Shown here: piece by piece, positions 18,631 to 27,837 of the stretch
Layout: each line of letters begins with the position of its first letter
Numbering within the stretch: position 1 is the first letter of the stretch
Source: Sphingobacteriales bacterium
GTDB taxonomy: Bacteria; Bacteroidota; Bacteroidia; UKL13-3
Direction of reading: 5' to 3'
NCBI GenBank assembly: GCA_021299635.1
Contig: JAJTFA010000001.1
Coordinates: 409,842-473,841 of the forward strand
Length of the DNA: 64,000 nt
The notes under the pieces: model-generated
Databases searched by the model: none
What the model saw: the letters and a program-made list of their open reading frames with translations, nothing else
What the model was told of the DNA's origin: nothing
Translations under genes and position numbers: made by a program

Positions 18631-18894
18631 ATGGCACATAAGAAAGGTGTAGGTAGTTCCAAGAACGGTCGCGAGTCGCACAGTAAGCGTCTTGGCGTAA
18701 AAATTTATGGCGGACAGTTTGCCAAAGCAGGCAATATTATTGTTCGTCAGCGTGGCACAAAACATCATGCAGGTGATAATGTAGGTATTGGCAAAGACCA
18801 TACTTTATTTGCACTACTTGATGGAACGGTTGTTTTCAAGAAAAAAGCAGACGACCGCTCTTTTGTTTCCATTGAGCCAACAGCTCAGGCATAA
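18631..18894 (+). CDS. rpmA: 50S ribosomal protein L27
   Basis: Bacterial bL27, 87 residues, whose N-terminus reaches the peptidyl-transferase centre. The start [19 protein letters not shown] is the short form without the cleavable extension found in Firmicutes, and the protein continues with [17 protein letters not shown] and the closing [15 protein letters not shown]. It is the second gene of the rplU-rpmA operon and is followed by a strong terminator. Confidence 0.98.
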   Translation: MAHKKGVGSSKNGRESHSKRLGVKIYGGQFAKAGNIIVRQRGTKHHAGDNVGIGKDHTLFALLDGTVVFKKKADDRSFVSIEPTAQA

Positions 18895-18941
18895 CAGAAT
18901 AGATGCTTTCGGTCCCTGAAAGTAAAATAGGGGCAGCTTAA

Positions 18942-18979
18942 CCGCGTATTACCTTACCAGTAATATGCGGTTTTTTTTT
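18942..18979 (+). terminator. Rho-independent terminator after rpmA
   Basis: An 11-bp stem ccgcgtattac / gtaatatgcgg (one G-T pair) with a 7-nt loop is followed by nine T residues. It sits about 50 bp after the rpmA stop. The rest of the 18895-19056 gap shows nothing else. Confidence 0.9.
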
Positions 18980-19056
18980 GGACAAAGACAGGGTATTTCA
19001 ACTTTTAAGCTAAAAGTTAATTCAATCATTTTAAGAAGATAGGCTGCACCCAGTAA

Positions 19057-19758
19057 TTAGAATTGAACTGACAGAAAAACTCTAAAGGCTTGATTATTTA
19101 AATCCAATTTCCAGCCGTTGGTTTGGTCTGTAACAGTTCCGGTTGCATTAAGGCGCTCCACACCAAGATTATCAGTTACAAAAGACTTACTCACTTCATC
19201 ACTTGAGCTTAAATATCTGCAAATGGGTAATCCAGCTTCTGCTGATATGGAAAAATGAGGCAACATTTGCATGGTTAAGCCTAGAATCGGGCTTAAGTTG
19301 AATTGTTGAAAGAGGTTTTCAAAATCCTTTTCCTCTCTCAGATTACCGAATCCGTTTGGCAATTTTGTGGTTATACCTTTTTGCTCATACAAATTCTCAT
19401 AACCCGCATCAATACCCTTATATAAAAACCATTTCTCCTGCACAAAAAATCTTTTCTGAATGCCAATTGATAATCTTACTCCGGTTAGCATATAATTGGT
19501 GTGTTTGTGCGATACTGCTGTTGCCCCGGTTGTAGTTTTTATTTCTGTCATATCAGATGAAAAGCCATTATCCAGATATGCTCCTGCTAAAACCCTAATA
19601 CCCAAATTTGCTATTTTGTATCTGTAAATTGCTGCAGTTGAAGGTTTGGTCTGAATTATTGCCAAGGTATTAAAACCTATTTCATGCCTTTGTACACTTT
19701 GGCTTTTACTATGATAGTAAAGGGTTAATGGCAGTATCAGTAGAAATAATCTCTGCAT
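19057..19758 (-). CDS. Hypothetical secreted, probably outer-membrane beta-barrel protein
   Basis: Starting at the ATG at 19758 the protein has 233 residues with a signal peptide (MQRLFLLILPLTLYYHSKSQ). The rest alternates polar and hydrophobic residues with strand-like stretches (NYMLTGVRLSIGIQKRFF, FSISAEAGLPICRYL) and ends in FRVFLSVQF, with a terminal aromatic residue as in outer-membrane barrels. I do not recognise the family. Its start overlaps the corA stop in a TAATG junction, so it is translationally coupled to CorA. A longer frame upstream exists only because it runs inside corA; it is unlikely to be used. Confidence 0.75.
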   Translation of the reverse strand: MQRLFLLILPLTLYYHSKSQSVQRHEIGFNTLAIIQTKPSTAAIYRYKIANLGIRVLAGAYLDNGFSSDMTEIKTTTGATAVSHKHTNYMLTGVRLSIGIQKRFFVQEKWFLYKGIDAGYENLYEQKGITTKLPNGFGNLREEKDFENLFQQFNLSPILGLTMQMLPHFSISAEAGLPICRYLSSSDEVSKSFVTDNLGVERLNATGTVTDQTNGWKLDLNNQAFRVFLSVQF

Positions 19759-20693
19759 TAAAATAAATTTTTCTTCCGGAAAAATAGCACGCCAATGCTC
19801 GAAAGAATGAGCGCAATAAGCATCACAATCCAAAAAGCATTCTCGTGGTTTTGAAAGGGTAATTTTACATTCATGCCATACAAACTTGCTACCAGAATTG
19901 GTAATGAAAGGATAATGGTTACTGAGGTTAAGAAGCGAATGGTAATATTCAGATTGTTTGAAATAATAGATGAATGTGCACCCATCATATTACCTAGAAT
20001 ATTGCTGTATATATTTGCCATTTCAATGGCTTGCCTGGTTTCAGTAATTACATCTTCAATCAGCTCTTTTTCCTCTTCACGGTCTAGGGCAGGCAAACTC
20101 AGTCTTTGCAGCCTGAACATCATCAGCTCATTTGATTTTAAAGAAGTAGTGAAGTAAACCAGGCTTTTCTCAAAATTGAGCAGCTGAAGCAACTCCTTGT
20201 TTCTGGTAGAACGGTGCAGTATCACCTGTATTTCATCTGCTTTATTATTGATATTTTTTAGATATCGCAGATAAAGAATGGAGCTTTTTAGGAAGAGCTG
20301 CATAACAAAACGCTCTCTTTTATCAGTGAAGAAACCCCGAACTCTTGATTCTATAAAAGATTGTATCACTTCGGTGGGTCTGCTGCATACCGTAACGATT
20401 AAATCGCGTTTAAGAATAATACCGATAGGGGAGGTGATATAGGGCAAATCGTCATTCCACTCCATTTCTAAAGGAATACGCGCCACAATAAGCATGCAGT
20501 TCTTATGCTGTTCTACCCGCGCATTTTCATCGGCATCGAGAGGGTCGATTAAAAAATCTGGCGAAATAAGAAGTTTTTGTGATAAAAAATCAACCTCTGA
20601 AGTTGATGGATTGGAAACATTGATCCAGCAATCCTTTTCAACGGATTCAATCTCTGTAAGCCTGCCTTGTATGGTTTTAAAGTATTGAATCAT
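19758..20693 (-). CDS. corA: CorA family magnesium/metal transporter
   Basis: At 311 residues this is a standard CorA-type divalent-cation channel: a soluble N-terminal domain, a long helical stalk (EEKELIEDVITETRQAIEMAN), then two C-terminal transmembrane helices. The signature YGMN follows TM1 (SLYGMNVKLPF, near residue 272) and forms the outer pore mouth. The C-terminal end FFRKKNLF is the basic tail. The main substrate is expected to be Mg2+, although members moving other metals exist. It is co-transcribed with the barrel-like gene that overlaps its stop codon. A second Mg2+ carrier, mgtE, lies at the far end of this window. Confidence 0.92.
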   Translation of the reverse strand: MIQYFKTIQGRLTEIESVEKDCWINVSNPSTSEVDFLSQKLLISPDFLIDPLDADENARVEQHKNCMLIVARIPLEMEWNDDLPYITSPIGIILKRDLIVTVCSRPTEVIQSFIESRVRGFFTDKRERFVMQLFLKSSILYLRYLKNINNKADEIQVILHRSTRNKELLQLLNFEKSLVYFTTSLKSNELMMFRLQRLSLPALDREEEKELIEDVITETRQAIEMANIYSNILGNMMGAHSSIISNNLNITIRFLTSVTIILSLPILVASLYGMNVKLPFQNHENAFWIVMLIALILSSIGVLFFRKKNLF

Positions 20694-20753
20694 ATGGAGG
20701 GATTAACCATTGCAAGTATACCAATTTTATTAACCAAATGAAACACTGCTCAA

Positions 20754-22838
20754 TTAAAACACATACCGTATTTGTACTCTTAAATCGCTTATGGAATTAC
20801 CATTAATTTGTTCCAGCCCGCTGCTAATGGTTTTGGTGTTCTGATAAGCAGTAATGCTATATTTTATCCATGCTTCCAGTTTTTTGGTGATGTTCATATT
20901 TGCCATTAAAAAATAGCGCACCCCACTATTTTGAAACATAGGTACTGCATACTGATACAATACATCATTCTCAGTGGCATAGATGCGTGCATTGTAATTA
21001 TCTATAGAGAAAAATGCAACACGGGAAGTAACTGTCAGTTTCTTATATGGAGTATTGTATTGAATATCCTGAAAAATAAGGGCTCCTTCTTCAAACCCTG
21101 TAATAGGATCGTGGTACTGAGAAAACTCTACACGGCTTTTGCCGCTCCATGTATTGCTAATTTTATACTGAATATGTAGGCGATATAAGTTGCGAGTAGT
21201 CGGGGTTGTAAAATCTATTCTAATAATATTGTTCGGTTGGTTCCTCCATTTATTTTCATATCTGAATCTGATATAAAGTTGCGTATTCTTAGATGGGTTA
21301 TACTGCAATTCTCCAAGATAATCATGCCCTCTGGAAGGTGCATCTGTGAGGTATCTGAGCCAAGGAGAATTATACCAATCAAAGTAAGTATTGAACAGCC
21401 ATTTTCTGCTAAATTTTACACTCACACCTGTATATATACCTTCTTCGTTTCTGCCATCACTGTTTTCACCAAAAGGGTTGTTATAAGTGGTTTGGTAATT
21501 TTTGTCGTAGTTTCTATAAAGAAGCAACAAGTCCAGTCGTTCATCCAATGGTATCATCATAGCCGAATTAATCGCCCATCCATTATTATCACTTCTGCCA
21601 ATCTCGCCAAACCAATTCAGGTTACGCAGCTGAAAGTTAAAATCCATGCCCAGATTGGTTAGGCTATTGCCACTAAAATTGTATAATTGATATGGCTTCT
21701 CTCCTTTTATGAACGGTTTATCGTAAAGGGTCTGTAAGGCGGTAAACCCAATCTGATATGAACTGAATTTCCATGCCAGATGGCTACCATAAATGGTTTG
21801 TAATACATTGTATCTGTTTAGTATTTCCGATGCAGTTCTGTGTAAGCCTGATATTTGAATTGAACTGAATTCCTCTGAGGGCTCATCAGTAGTATCGTTT
21901 GCTGTGCGGAAATTTGTGCTAATGTATTTGTGAGAAATAAAGCTTGTGAGTTCCCACTTTTTATTGCCCATCGTAAAAGCTGCACCTCTTAAGAACTCGT
22001 TCTCATTTAATGATCGGTATGGCCTAAGTGCTTGGAAATTTCTTTTCACACTCATTACAAAAGCAGATTTGCGCGCAGCGATACCGGAGCCAAATACCAG
22101 GCCCTGACCAAAATTGGCTTGGTAATCACCTATCGCCACAGTTTTAATTAAGCCCCTCGATGGTCTGTATAAAAAATGAAGGGAATTAAAGTCGAACCCG
22201 TTTTTTTGAGCTCCGTTAAAAAACTGCTCACCCATATCCTTTTCCGCTGTGTACCCATAGCTAAGCCTACTGCCATAGCCAAATCTATATCTTAAAACAT
22301 GACGATATGGAGAGCCTGCATAATCATTTTTCCCTGCAGTTTTAAGTCCCTCATCATAACCGGCTCTTTGCTCAAATTCATTTTCATGAAGGGCAATCAG
22401 TTCGTGTTTGCCTTTAATCGACATTTCGTAAAACCTTGTTCTGTCAGTCATCAGATCTTCATCAACAGTAACAAAATAGCTCAGGTAGTATAAGGAGAGT
22501 TCATCCAAGACATCAATGGTTTGAAGTTCAAAGACCGTAATAAAATTTCCAAACAAGCTTCGGTGTTTCAAAATGGCATTTACTTGTTTTTCGCTCACGA
22601 AAAATAATTTCTCCAGTTCAGCTCTTGTTGCTTCATTCAGATTTAATTTATTCTTCATGTAAAACTCAAGTTGTTCCTGCAGGTCGGTATAGTCAAGGTT
22701 TGCTTCTTGGTTTTCTATAAATCGCTCCATGAGTTCGGCAATAATTTTTTCATCTTTATCTTTTCTTATTTGCCCTGAGACCTCATGCATTATGCAAAGC
22801 CAAATCACCAAACAACCATATGAAATGAAAACGCGCAT
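20754..22838 (-). CDS. Helix-hairpin-helix domain plus outer-membrane beta-barrel protein
   Basis: The 694-residue protein has a signal peptide (to about EVSGQ, residue 22) and, around residues 45-115, a helix-hairpin-helix region: LNLNEATRAELEKLFFVSEK, ILKHRSLFGNFITVFELQTI, resembling the repeated HhH of ComEA-like proteins. The remaining 550 or so residues are strand-rich with many aromatic girdle residues and end in DLRVQIRYVF, a typical terminal barrel strand. The start overlaps the stop of the PorV/PorQ-like gene (TAATG). HhH domains usually bind DNA, so a DNA-handling surface protein is possible, but nothing here proves function. Proteins of this layout are widespread and uncharacterised in Bacteroidota, as far as I know. 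Confidence 0.8.
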   Translation of the reverse strand: MRVFISYGCLVIWLCIMHEVSGQIRKDKDEKIIAELMERFIENQEANLDYTDLQEQLEFYMKNKLNLNEATRAELEKLFFVSEKQVNAILKHRSLFGNFITVFELQTIDVLDELSLYYLSYFVTVDEDLMTDRTRFYEMSIKGKHELIALHENEFEQRAGYDEGLKTAGKNDYAGSPYRHVLRYRFGYGSRLSYGYTAEKDMGEQFFNGAQKNGFDFNSLHFLYRPSRGLIKTVAIGDYQANFGQGLVFGSGIAARKSAFVMSVKRNFQALRPYRSLNENEFLRGAAFTMGNKKWELTSFISHKYISTNFRTANDTTDEPSEEFSSIQISGLHRTASEILNRYNVLQTIYGSHLAWKFSSYQIGFTALQTLYDKPFIKGEKPYQLYNFSGNSLTNLGMDFNFQLRNLNWFGEIGRSDNNGWAINSAMMIPLDERLDLLLLYRNYDKNYQTTYNNPFGENSDGRNEEGIYTGVSVKFSRKWLFNTYFDWYNSPWLRYLTDAPSRGHDYLGELQYNPSKNTQLYIRFRYENKWRNQPNNIIRIDFTTPTTRNLYRLHIQYKISNTWSGKSRVEFSQYHDPITGFEEGALIFQDIQYNTPYKKLTVTSRVAFFSIDNYNARIYATENDVLYQYAVPMFQNSGVRYFLMANMNITKKLEAWIKYSITAYQNTKTISSGLEQINGNSISDLRVQIRYVF

Positions 22839-23671
22839 TAATTTAATGGAAATGCCAAGGATAAATGAGGTGTGAAGCCAAAAACCTCATGAAAACCGGA
22901 AGCCATATCCAGTTTTAATTGCCTCATTTTTAAACCAACCCCAAATGTGTAGTAAACCGGATTGTTTGCTGCACCAATTGCCAATGCAATGCTTTCATGC
23001 AGTTGATATCGTAGCCCGCCTCTGAATATTGTTTTTTGGTTGAGTGTTTGTTCCGTTTCAATGGAGGCAGTTACCTTTTTAGAAAACTCATAACTTAACC
23101 CCAGCCTTGCTATTGCAGGAACCGACTCGTTTATAGAATGCTTGTATCTTGCCTGATTAATATTATAGAAATTGATTGCAGTTGTGAGTTCAGGAATGGG
23201 CTTATATAATACACCCATGCCTAAAATCCATGCTCCGGAATTGCCATATTCTCTAATGTTGGTTGCTAAATAATTCAGCTGAACACCTAAAGCTAAATTC
23301 TCTGATAGTTTTTTGCCCAAACTTAGCCCAAGCCGCTGTTGATTAAATACTTCATAGCCAAAGTAGTGAATTTGCCCACCGGCATGCAGCCACTTATTTT
23401 TCCATACTCCGGAGATATGCGAAAGATTAAGGTTTTTTTCCATAAAGCGTTGCTCTGTGTATAAACCCAGCTGACTCTTTTCCAGCCAGCACATAGCAGC
23501 AGGATTATTAGCGGCAGACCATACATCAGCAGATGTTGCTGAAACTCCGCCCATCATCCAGGCTTGCGCGCCTGTTGGGCCATTTATGCCTTGCCCACCC
23601 GCTCTGAATGGCAAAACAGCAATTAAGGCAGCCAAAATGCTTAAAAAATAAGGACTAAGATATACAGGCAT
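22838..23671 (-). CDS. PorV/PorQ-like (UPF0164-type) outer-membrane protein
   Basis: A 277-residue exported protein: signal peptide ending near RAGGQG, then GAQAWMMGGVSATSADVWSA and ANNPAAM, the start typical of the FadL-like PorV/PorQ barrel class (short segment, NPA motif, then repeated strands such as LGLSLGKKLSENLALGVQLN). It ends LSLAFPLN. PorV and PorQ handle T9SS cargo, but this one is short and family membership is only at fold level. It shares a TAATG junction with the downstream HhH-barrel gene, suggesting they work as a pair. Upstream, at 23688-23695, the minus strand has an exact TAnnTTTG (TAGATTTG) but no clear -33 box. Confidence 0.7.
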   Translation of the reverse strand: MPVYLSPYFLSILAALIAVLPFRAGGQGINGPTGAQAWMMGGVSATSADVWSAANNPAAMCWLEKSQLGLYTEQRFMEKNLNLSHISGVWKNKWLHAGGQIHYFGYEVFNQQRLGLSLGKKLSENLALGVQLNYLATNIREYGNSGAWILGMGVLYKPIPELTTAINFYNINQARYKHSINESVPAIARLGLSYEFSKKVTASIETEQTLNQKTIFRGGLRYQLHESIALAIGAANNPVYYTFGVGLKMRQLKLDMASGFHEVFGFTPHLSLAFPLN

Positions 23672-23698
23672 AAAGACGGTGTACTGTCAAATCTAACT

Positions 23699-23727
23699 TT
23701 TGAATGTTAAATTTTATCGTATTTTTG
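23699..23727 (+). promoter_or_regulatory. Bacteroidota-type promoter for hppA
   Basis: TTTG (23699-23702), 17 bp, then TATTTTTG (23720-23727), a full match to TTTG / TAnnTTTG. It lies 30 bp upstream of the hppA ATG and only a few bases from a possible opposite -7 element for the minus-strand gene. Confidence 0.7.
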
Positions 23728-23757
23728 CCCGCTTTGAAAAAAAATAACTAATACAAC

Positions 23758-26280
23758 ATGGAGAACTTTATTTACTTAATCCCAGCTATGGGTATTTTGG
23801 GTCTGATAATTATGGCCGTTAAAAGCGCTTGGGTGAGCAAACAAGATGCAGGAACAGACAGGATGAAAGAAATTGCTGGCTACGTTGCCGAAGGTGCGAT
23901 GGCTTTTTTGAAGGCCGAATACCGCATTCTGGCTATTTACGTGGTAATTGCAGGCACAGCCTTAGGCTGGCTATCGCAGGTTGTGGAAACCTCTCATATT
24001 CTTATTGTTGTGGCGTTTGTATTGGGTTGCTTTTTTAGCGCACTGGCCGGTTTCTTCGGTATGCGTATTGCAACAAAAGCGAACGTTCGCACCACGCAGG
24101 CAGCAAGAACATCACTTAGCAAGGCTCTAAAAGTTTCATTTACCGGTGGAACAGTAATGGGATTGGGCGTAGCTGGCTTAGCTGTTCTTGGATTAAGCAT
24201 GCTCTTTATTATATTCTTTAGCTTTTTTATGGATAGCAGCCTCAATAATGGAGGATATGAGGCTATGACCCGCGTTTTAGAGGTTTTAGCTGGATTCTCA
24301 GTCGGTGCTGAAAGTATTGCCTTATTTGCACGTGTTGGTGGTGGTATTTATACAAAAGCAGCTGACGTTGGTGCCGACTTGGTAGGTAAAGTAGAAGCAG
24401 GCATTCCTGAGGATGATCCGCGCAACCCTGCAACCATTGCAGACAATGTGGGTGATAATGTGGGTGACGTAGCCGGAATGGGTGCCGATTTATTTGGTTC
24501 TTATGTAGCAACGGTTTTGGCATCAATGGTGTTGGGTAACTACCTTATCCGAGATTTTATTCAGGCCAACGGAGACTTTAGCGGTATTCCTTTTAATGGC
24601 TTGGGCCCGATTTTGCTTCCATTGAGTATTGCAGGTTTTGGTTTGCTTGCCTCTATTATCAGCAGTTATTTTGTAAGTGTTAGTGATAATAGTAAAGCAG
24701 ATACTACTACTGTTCAAGGTGCATTAAATCGTGGCAACTGGATGTCAATCATTCTTTCTTTGGTCGCATCTTATTTCTTAATTGATATGATGTTGCCAGA
24801 AAATATCAGTATGAGTGTATTTAATGCCGGTGAGTTTAGCACAGCAACCACTACCTCTATGAACGTGTTTTACGCAGTAATCATAGGTATGTTTGTTGGT
24901 GGAGCTATTTCTTATATCACTGAATATTATACCGGATTGGGTGGTAAACCAGTTCTCGGAATCGTTCAAAAATCAGCCACGGGTGCAGCTACCAATATCA
25001 TAGCCGGTTTAGGTACGGGTATGTTATCAACGGCTATCCCTGTAATTTTATTTGCAGGTGCCATTTGGGGAGCCTATGCATTAGCCGGTTTTTATGGTGT
25101 AGGCATTGCCGCCACAGCTATGATGGCAAATACAGCTATGCAATTGGCAATTGATGCATTTGGCCCAATTGCAGATAATGCAGGCGGAGTTGCAGAAATG
25201 AGCGAACTACCTGCCGATGTGCGTGAAAAAACAGATATTCTTGACTCAGTAGGAAACACTACTGCTGCTATTGGTAAAGGCTTTGCTATTGCATCTGCAG
25301 CATTAACAGCCTTAGCGTTGTTTGCGGCTTACGTAACCTTTACAGGAATTAATGGCATTAATATTTTTGATGCAAAGGTTTTGGCTGCTTTATTTATTGG
25401 TGGTATGATCCCGGTTGTGTTCTCAGCATTGGCCATGAATTCAGTAGGAAAAGCTGCTATGGATATGGTGAATGAAGTTCGCAGACAATTTCGTGAAATA
25501 CCGGGCATTATGGAAGGTACAGGAAAGCCTGAGTATGGCAAATGCGTTGAAATTTCAACAAGTGCTGCTTTGCGTGAAATGCTATTGCCTGGTGTGATTA
25601 CCATAGTAACCCCAATTTTAGTAGGATTTATTATGGGTGCTGAGGCCTTGGGTGCTTATATGGCAGGTGTAACGGTTAGCGGTGTGCTTTGGGCTATTTT
25701 CCAAAACAATGCTGGTGGTGCTTGGGATAATGCTAAAAAATCTTTTGAAAAAGGCGTAGAAATAGAAGTAAATGGTAAGAAAGAAATCTTCTATAAAAAA
25801 TCTGACCCACATAAAGCAGCTGTAGTTGGCGATACTGTAGGCGATCCTTTTAAAGATACGTCAGGTCCATCCATGAATATTTTAATTAAGTTGTCATGTC
25901 TGGTTGGTTTAACGCTGGCTCCGATGTTAGGGCATCAAATGAATGGTGAACATGGTGCTTCAAAAGACAAAATGGAATGCTGTGCCCCCGGTGAGAAGAA
26001 AGAAATGAAGTGTGATATTAGCAAATGCGCAGATATGACACAGGAAGAATGTGCCGCTATGTGCGATAGTTTGGGATGCAGCGAGGAGGAAAAAGCGATG
26101 TGTAAGAAACACGCAAAAGGCGGTTCATGTATGGAAGGATGCAGTCATGGTTGCAAATCAATAGATGAGTGTGCCGAAAAATGTAGCGATAAATGTGCCA
26201 AGATGCACGATTCAAGCTCTGATTCTGATGCACAAGAAGATAAGCATGAACATGGCGAAGGACATCATCACGGCCATTAA
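23758..26280 (+). CDS. hppA: Membrane-bound ion-pumping pyrophosphatase with Cys/His-rich C-terminal tail
   Basis: 840 residues: the usual M-PPase core of about 16 membrane helices, then an extra tail of about 110 residues. The enzyme splits pyrophosphate and pumps H+ and/or Na+ outward. Core motifs: [12 protein letters not shown] and [20 protein letters not shown] (substrate and Mg-binding Asp, residues about 198-236), [10 protein letters not shown] (499-508; Ala where K+-independent enzymes carry Lys, so K+-dependent), [10 protein letters not shown]. At the ion-gate position, where many M-PPases have DLFES or DLFET, it reads DLFGSY (Gly247), so ion specificity should not be assumed. The tail (about 727-840) has 14 Cys and ends [11 protein letters not shown], looking like a metal-binding region. 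A strong promoter precedes it and a terminator follows. Confidence 0.95.
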   Translation: MENFIYLIPAMGILGLIIMAVKSAWVSKQDAGTDRMKEIAGYVAEGAMAFLKAEYRILAIYVVIAGTALGWLSQVVETSHILIVVAFVLGCFFSALAGFFGMRIATKANVRTTQAARTSLSKALKVSFTGGTVMGLGVAGLAVLGLSMLFIIFFSFFMDSSLNNGGYEAMTRVLEVLAGFSVGAESIALFARVGGGIYTKAADVGADLVGKVEAGIPEDDPRNPATIADNVGDNVGDVAGMGADLFGSYVATVLASMVLGNYLIRDFIQANGDFSGIPFNGLGPILLPLSIAGFGLLASIISSYFVSVSDNSKADTTTVQGALNRGNWMSIILSLVASYFLIDMMLPENISMSVFNAGEFSTATTTSMNVFYAVIIGMFVGGAISYITEYYTGLGGKPVLGIVQKSATGAATNIIAGLGTGMLSTAIPVILFAGAIWGAYALAGFYGVGIAATAMMANTAMQLAIDAFGPIADNAGGVAEMSELPADVREKTDILDSVGNTTAAIGKGFAIASAALTALALFAAYVTFTGINGINIFDAKVLAALFIGGMIPVVFSALAMNSVGKAAMDMVNEVRRQFREIPGIMEGTGKPEYGKCVEISTSAALREMLLPGVITIVTPILVGFIMGAEALGAYMAGVTVSGVLWAIFQNNAGGAWDNAKKSFEKGVEIEVNGKKEIFYKKSDPHKAAVVGDTVGDPFKDTSGPSMNILIKLSCLVGLTLAPMLGHQMNGEHGASKDKMECCAPGEKKEMKCDISKCADMTQEECAAMCDSLGCSEEEKAMCKKHAKGGSCMEGCSHGCKSIDECAEKCSDKCAKMHDSSSDSDAQEDKHEHGEGHHHGH

Positions 26281-26296
26281 TTATAGAATTGTATTA

Positions 26297-26332
26297 ATAA
26301 AAAGCCCTGCAATTACGCAGGGCTTTTTATTT
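26297..26332. terminator. Bidirectional terminator between hppA and the aminotransferase-like gene
   Basis: aaaaagccctgc / gcagggcttttt stem (7 GC-rich pairs extended by A-T pairs) with a 5-nt loop AATTA, with T-runs on both strands, placed between two convergent genes. Confidence 0.92.
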
Positions 26333-26353
26333 GGTGTAAGTTGAGTAACATAA

Positions 26354-27604
26354 TTATGTACTCAATTCCACAAGGGCCTGAACCAATTTATCCAGTTCTT
26401 CAGTAGTTGTATACAAATGAGGGGTGATCCTAACCCCTTGCACACCTGCTTTTTCATTATCAATGGCTACTGTCCAGATCTTATATTTGTTTAATAGGCT
26501 TTTGGCAAGTTGCGAAGGGGGTATGTTTTTAACGCCTACGTTGGCAATGGCTCCGGTTCTTTCAGGCGCTACAGGGGTATTTAGTACCACATTCTTTTTG
26601 ATTATTACCTTTTCGGTCCAGTAGTTCTTCAAAAATTTTAATCGCGCTTCTTTTCTTTCAATTCCAATTTTTAAATGATAATCAATGGCATGGTTGATAG
26701 CAATATCAGTTGCAACAGGAATGGTGCCTGTATGATTTAATTTTCTGATATCGTCATCTGTAAATCCGCTCTCGCCAAACAATGGCCAAATTTTCTTAAT
26801 CTTTTCTTGTTTTACATACAAAATGCCTGCACCCAATGGTGCACCCAACCATTTATGTAGGCTGCTTCCATAGTAGTCACAATTCAATTCATCTATTTTA
26901 AATTGCATATGAGCCACTGCATGCGCACCATCAACCATTACTTCTACACCGTGTGCATGTGCCATATCACATATTTTTCTAACAGGTAAAATTTGTCCGG
27001 TAATATTTATCATGTGGCAAATCATGATTAACTTGGTTTTGGTGGTGATGGCTTTTTCATAAAGCGAAACAATTTCTTCATCGTTTTGCGGGTGGTTGGG
27101 CACAGATACCATTTTTAATTTCATACCATATCTGCGTTCCTGCTGCCTAAACATATCCAGCATGCTTCCATAATCCTGCCAGGCAGCAATGGCTTCATCT
27201 CCTGCTTTCCAGTCAATACCGCTAATGATGGTGTCCAATGATTCGGTTGTGTTTCGGGTTATAATCAACTCTTCTTTCTTGCAACCCAATAGGTCAGCTA
27301 ATCGGTCTCGTGTTTTAAATTTATTTTCAAACTGAACCGTACGCATATAATAGGAATGCTCTTTGTTCACAGTGCGTATATCGTTCAGATAGGCCTCCAT
27401 CACAGGCCTTGCCATCATGCTGTAGTAACCATTTTCTAGATTAATATAATCAGGTTTTAGTTCATAATCCCCTCGTATTTGCATCCAGAAATCATTGTTT
27501 TGCGGTTGGCTGGCTATCCACTCCAGCCATTCTTTGCCATTGCCCGTTAAGGGCATACCTGCCGAGAGAGCAAGCGTTTTCAGGAACCTTCGTTTACTTA
27601 CCAT
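26354..27604 (-). CDS. Class V aminotransferase-fold PLP enzyme, probably exported
   Basis: 416 residues of the isopenicillin N epimerase-like/cysteine desulfurase-like fold. The PLP lysine is in YGSSLHKWLGAPLGAG (near residue 252), preceded by MVDGAHAVAHM (cofactor-binding Asp and His). The N-terminus MVSKRRFLKTLALSAG carries a twin-arginine motif (RRFLK) and a hydrophobic stretch, so export by Tat to the periplasm is likely. ENGYYSMMARPV and TRNTTESLDTI also fit the family. Exported PLP enzymes of this group have unclear substrates, and this one cannot be assigned a reaction. It converges on hppA and shares the terminator. Confidence 0.85.
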   Translation of the reverse strand: MVSKRRFLKTLALSAGMPLTGNGKEWLEWIASQPQNNDFWMQIRGDYELKPDYINLENGYYSMMARPVMEAYLNDIRTVNKEHSYYMRTVQFENKFKTRDRLADLLGCKKEELIITRNTTESLDTIISGIDWKAGDEAIAAWQDYGSMLDMFRQQERRYGMKLKMVSVPNHPQNDEEIVSLYEKAITTKTKLIMICHMINITGQILPVRKICDMAHAHGVEVMVDGAHAVAHMQFKIDELNCDYYGSSLHKWLGAPLGAGILYVKQEKIKKIWPLFGESGFTDDDIRKLNHTGTIPVATDIAINHAIDYHLKIGIERKEARLKFLKNYWTEKVIIKKNVVLNTPVAPERTGAIANVGVKNIPPSQLAKSLLNKYKIWTVAIDNEKAGVQGVRITPHLYTTTEELDKLVQALVELST

Positions 27605-27727
27605 AAAATCAAATTAATATAAATAAAATCTAATTCCATCAATATATGTATATGCTTTTGTTACTTAAGGAATATTTTATTTGAACGAGCCACTGCACGA
27701 GCCCTGAAGAGGCTTTACATCATTAAT

Positions 27728-27759
27728 TTTGTTATAACCGCTATTTGTGATTACCTTTG
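27728..27759 (+). promoter_or_regulatory. Bacteroidota-type promoter for the cold-shock-domain gene
   Basis: TTTG (27728-27731), 20 bp, TACCTTTG (27752-27759). A start near 27765 would leave a leader of about 70 nt before the ATG at 27838, long enough for the 5' regulation common in cold-shock genes. The rest of the 27605-27837 gap shows nothing recognisable. Confidence 0.6.
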
Positions 27760-27837
27760 ACTATCATAATTATTGACGCGTTCTGCATCTGTACTGATTG
27801 TTTTTCGCTCATTTATTATCCTAATTAATACAAAATC

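Noticed and set aside
19759-19833. A longer start for the barrel-like protein at 19833
   Set aside because: The extra 25 residues fall inside corA and lack a signal peptide; the ATG at 19758 gives one and a TAATG junction.
25936-26277. The HppA tail as a separate metallothionein-like gene
   Set aside because: It is in frame with the pump and no stop lies between; no promoter or separate start is convincing.
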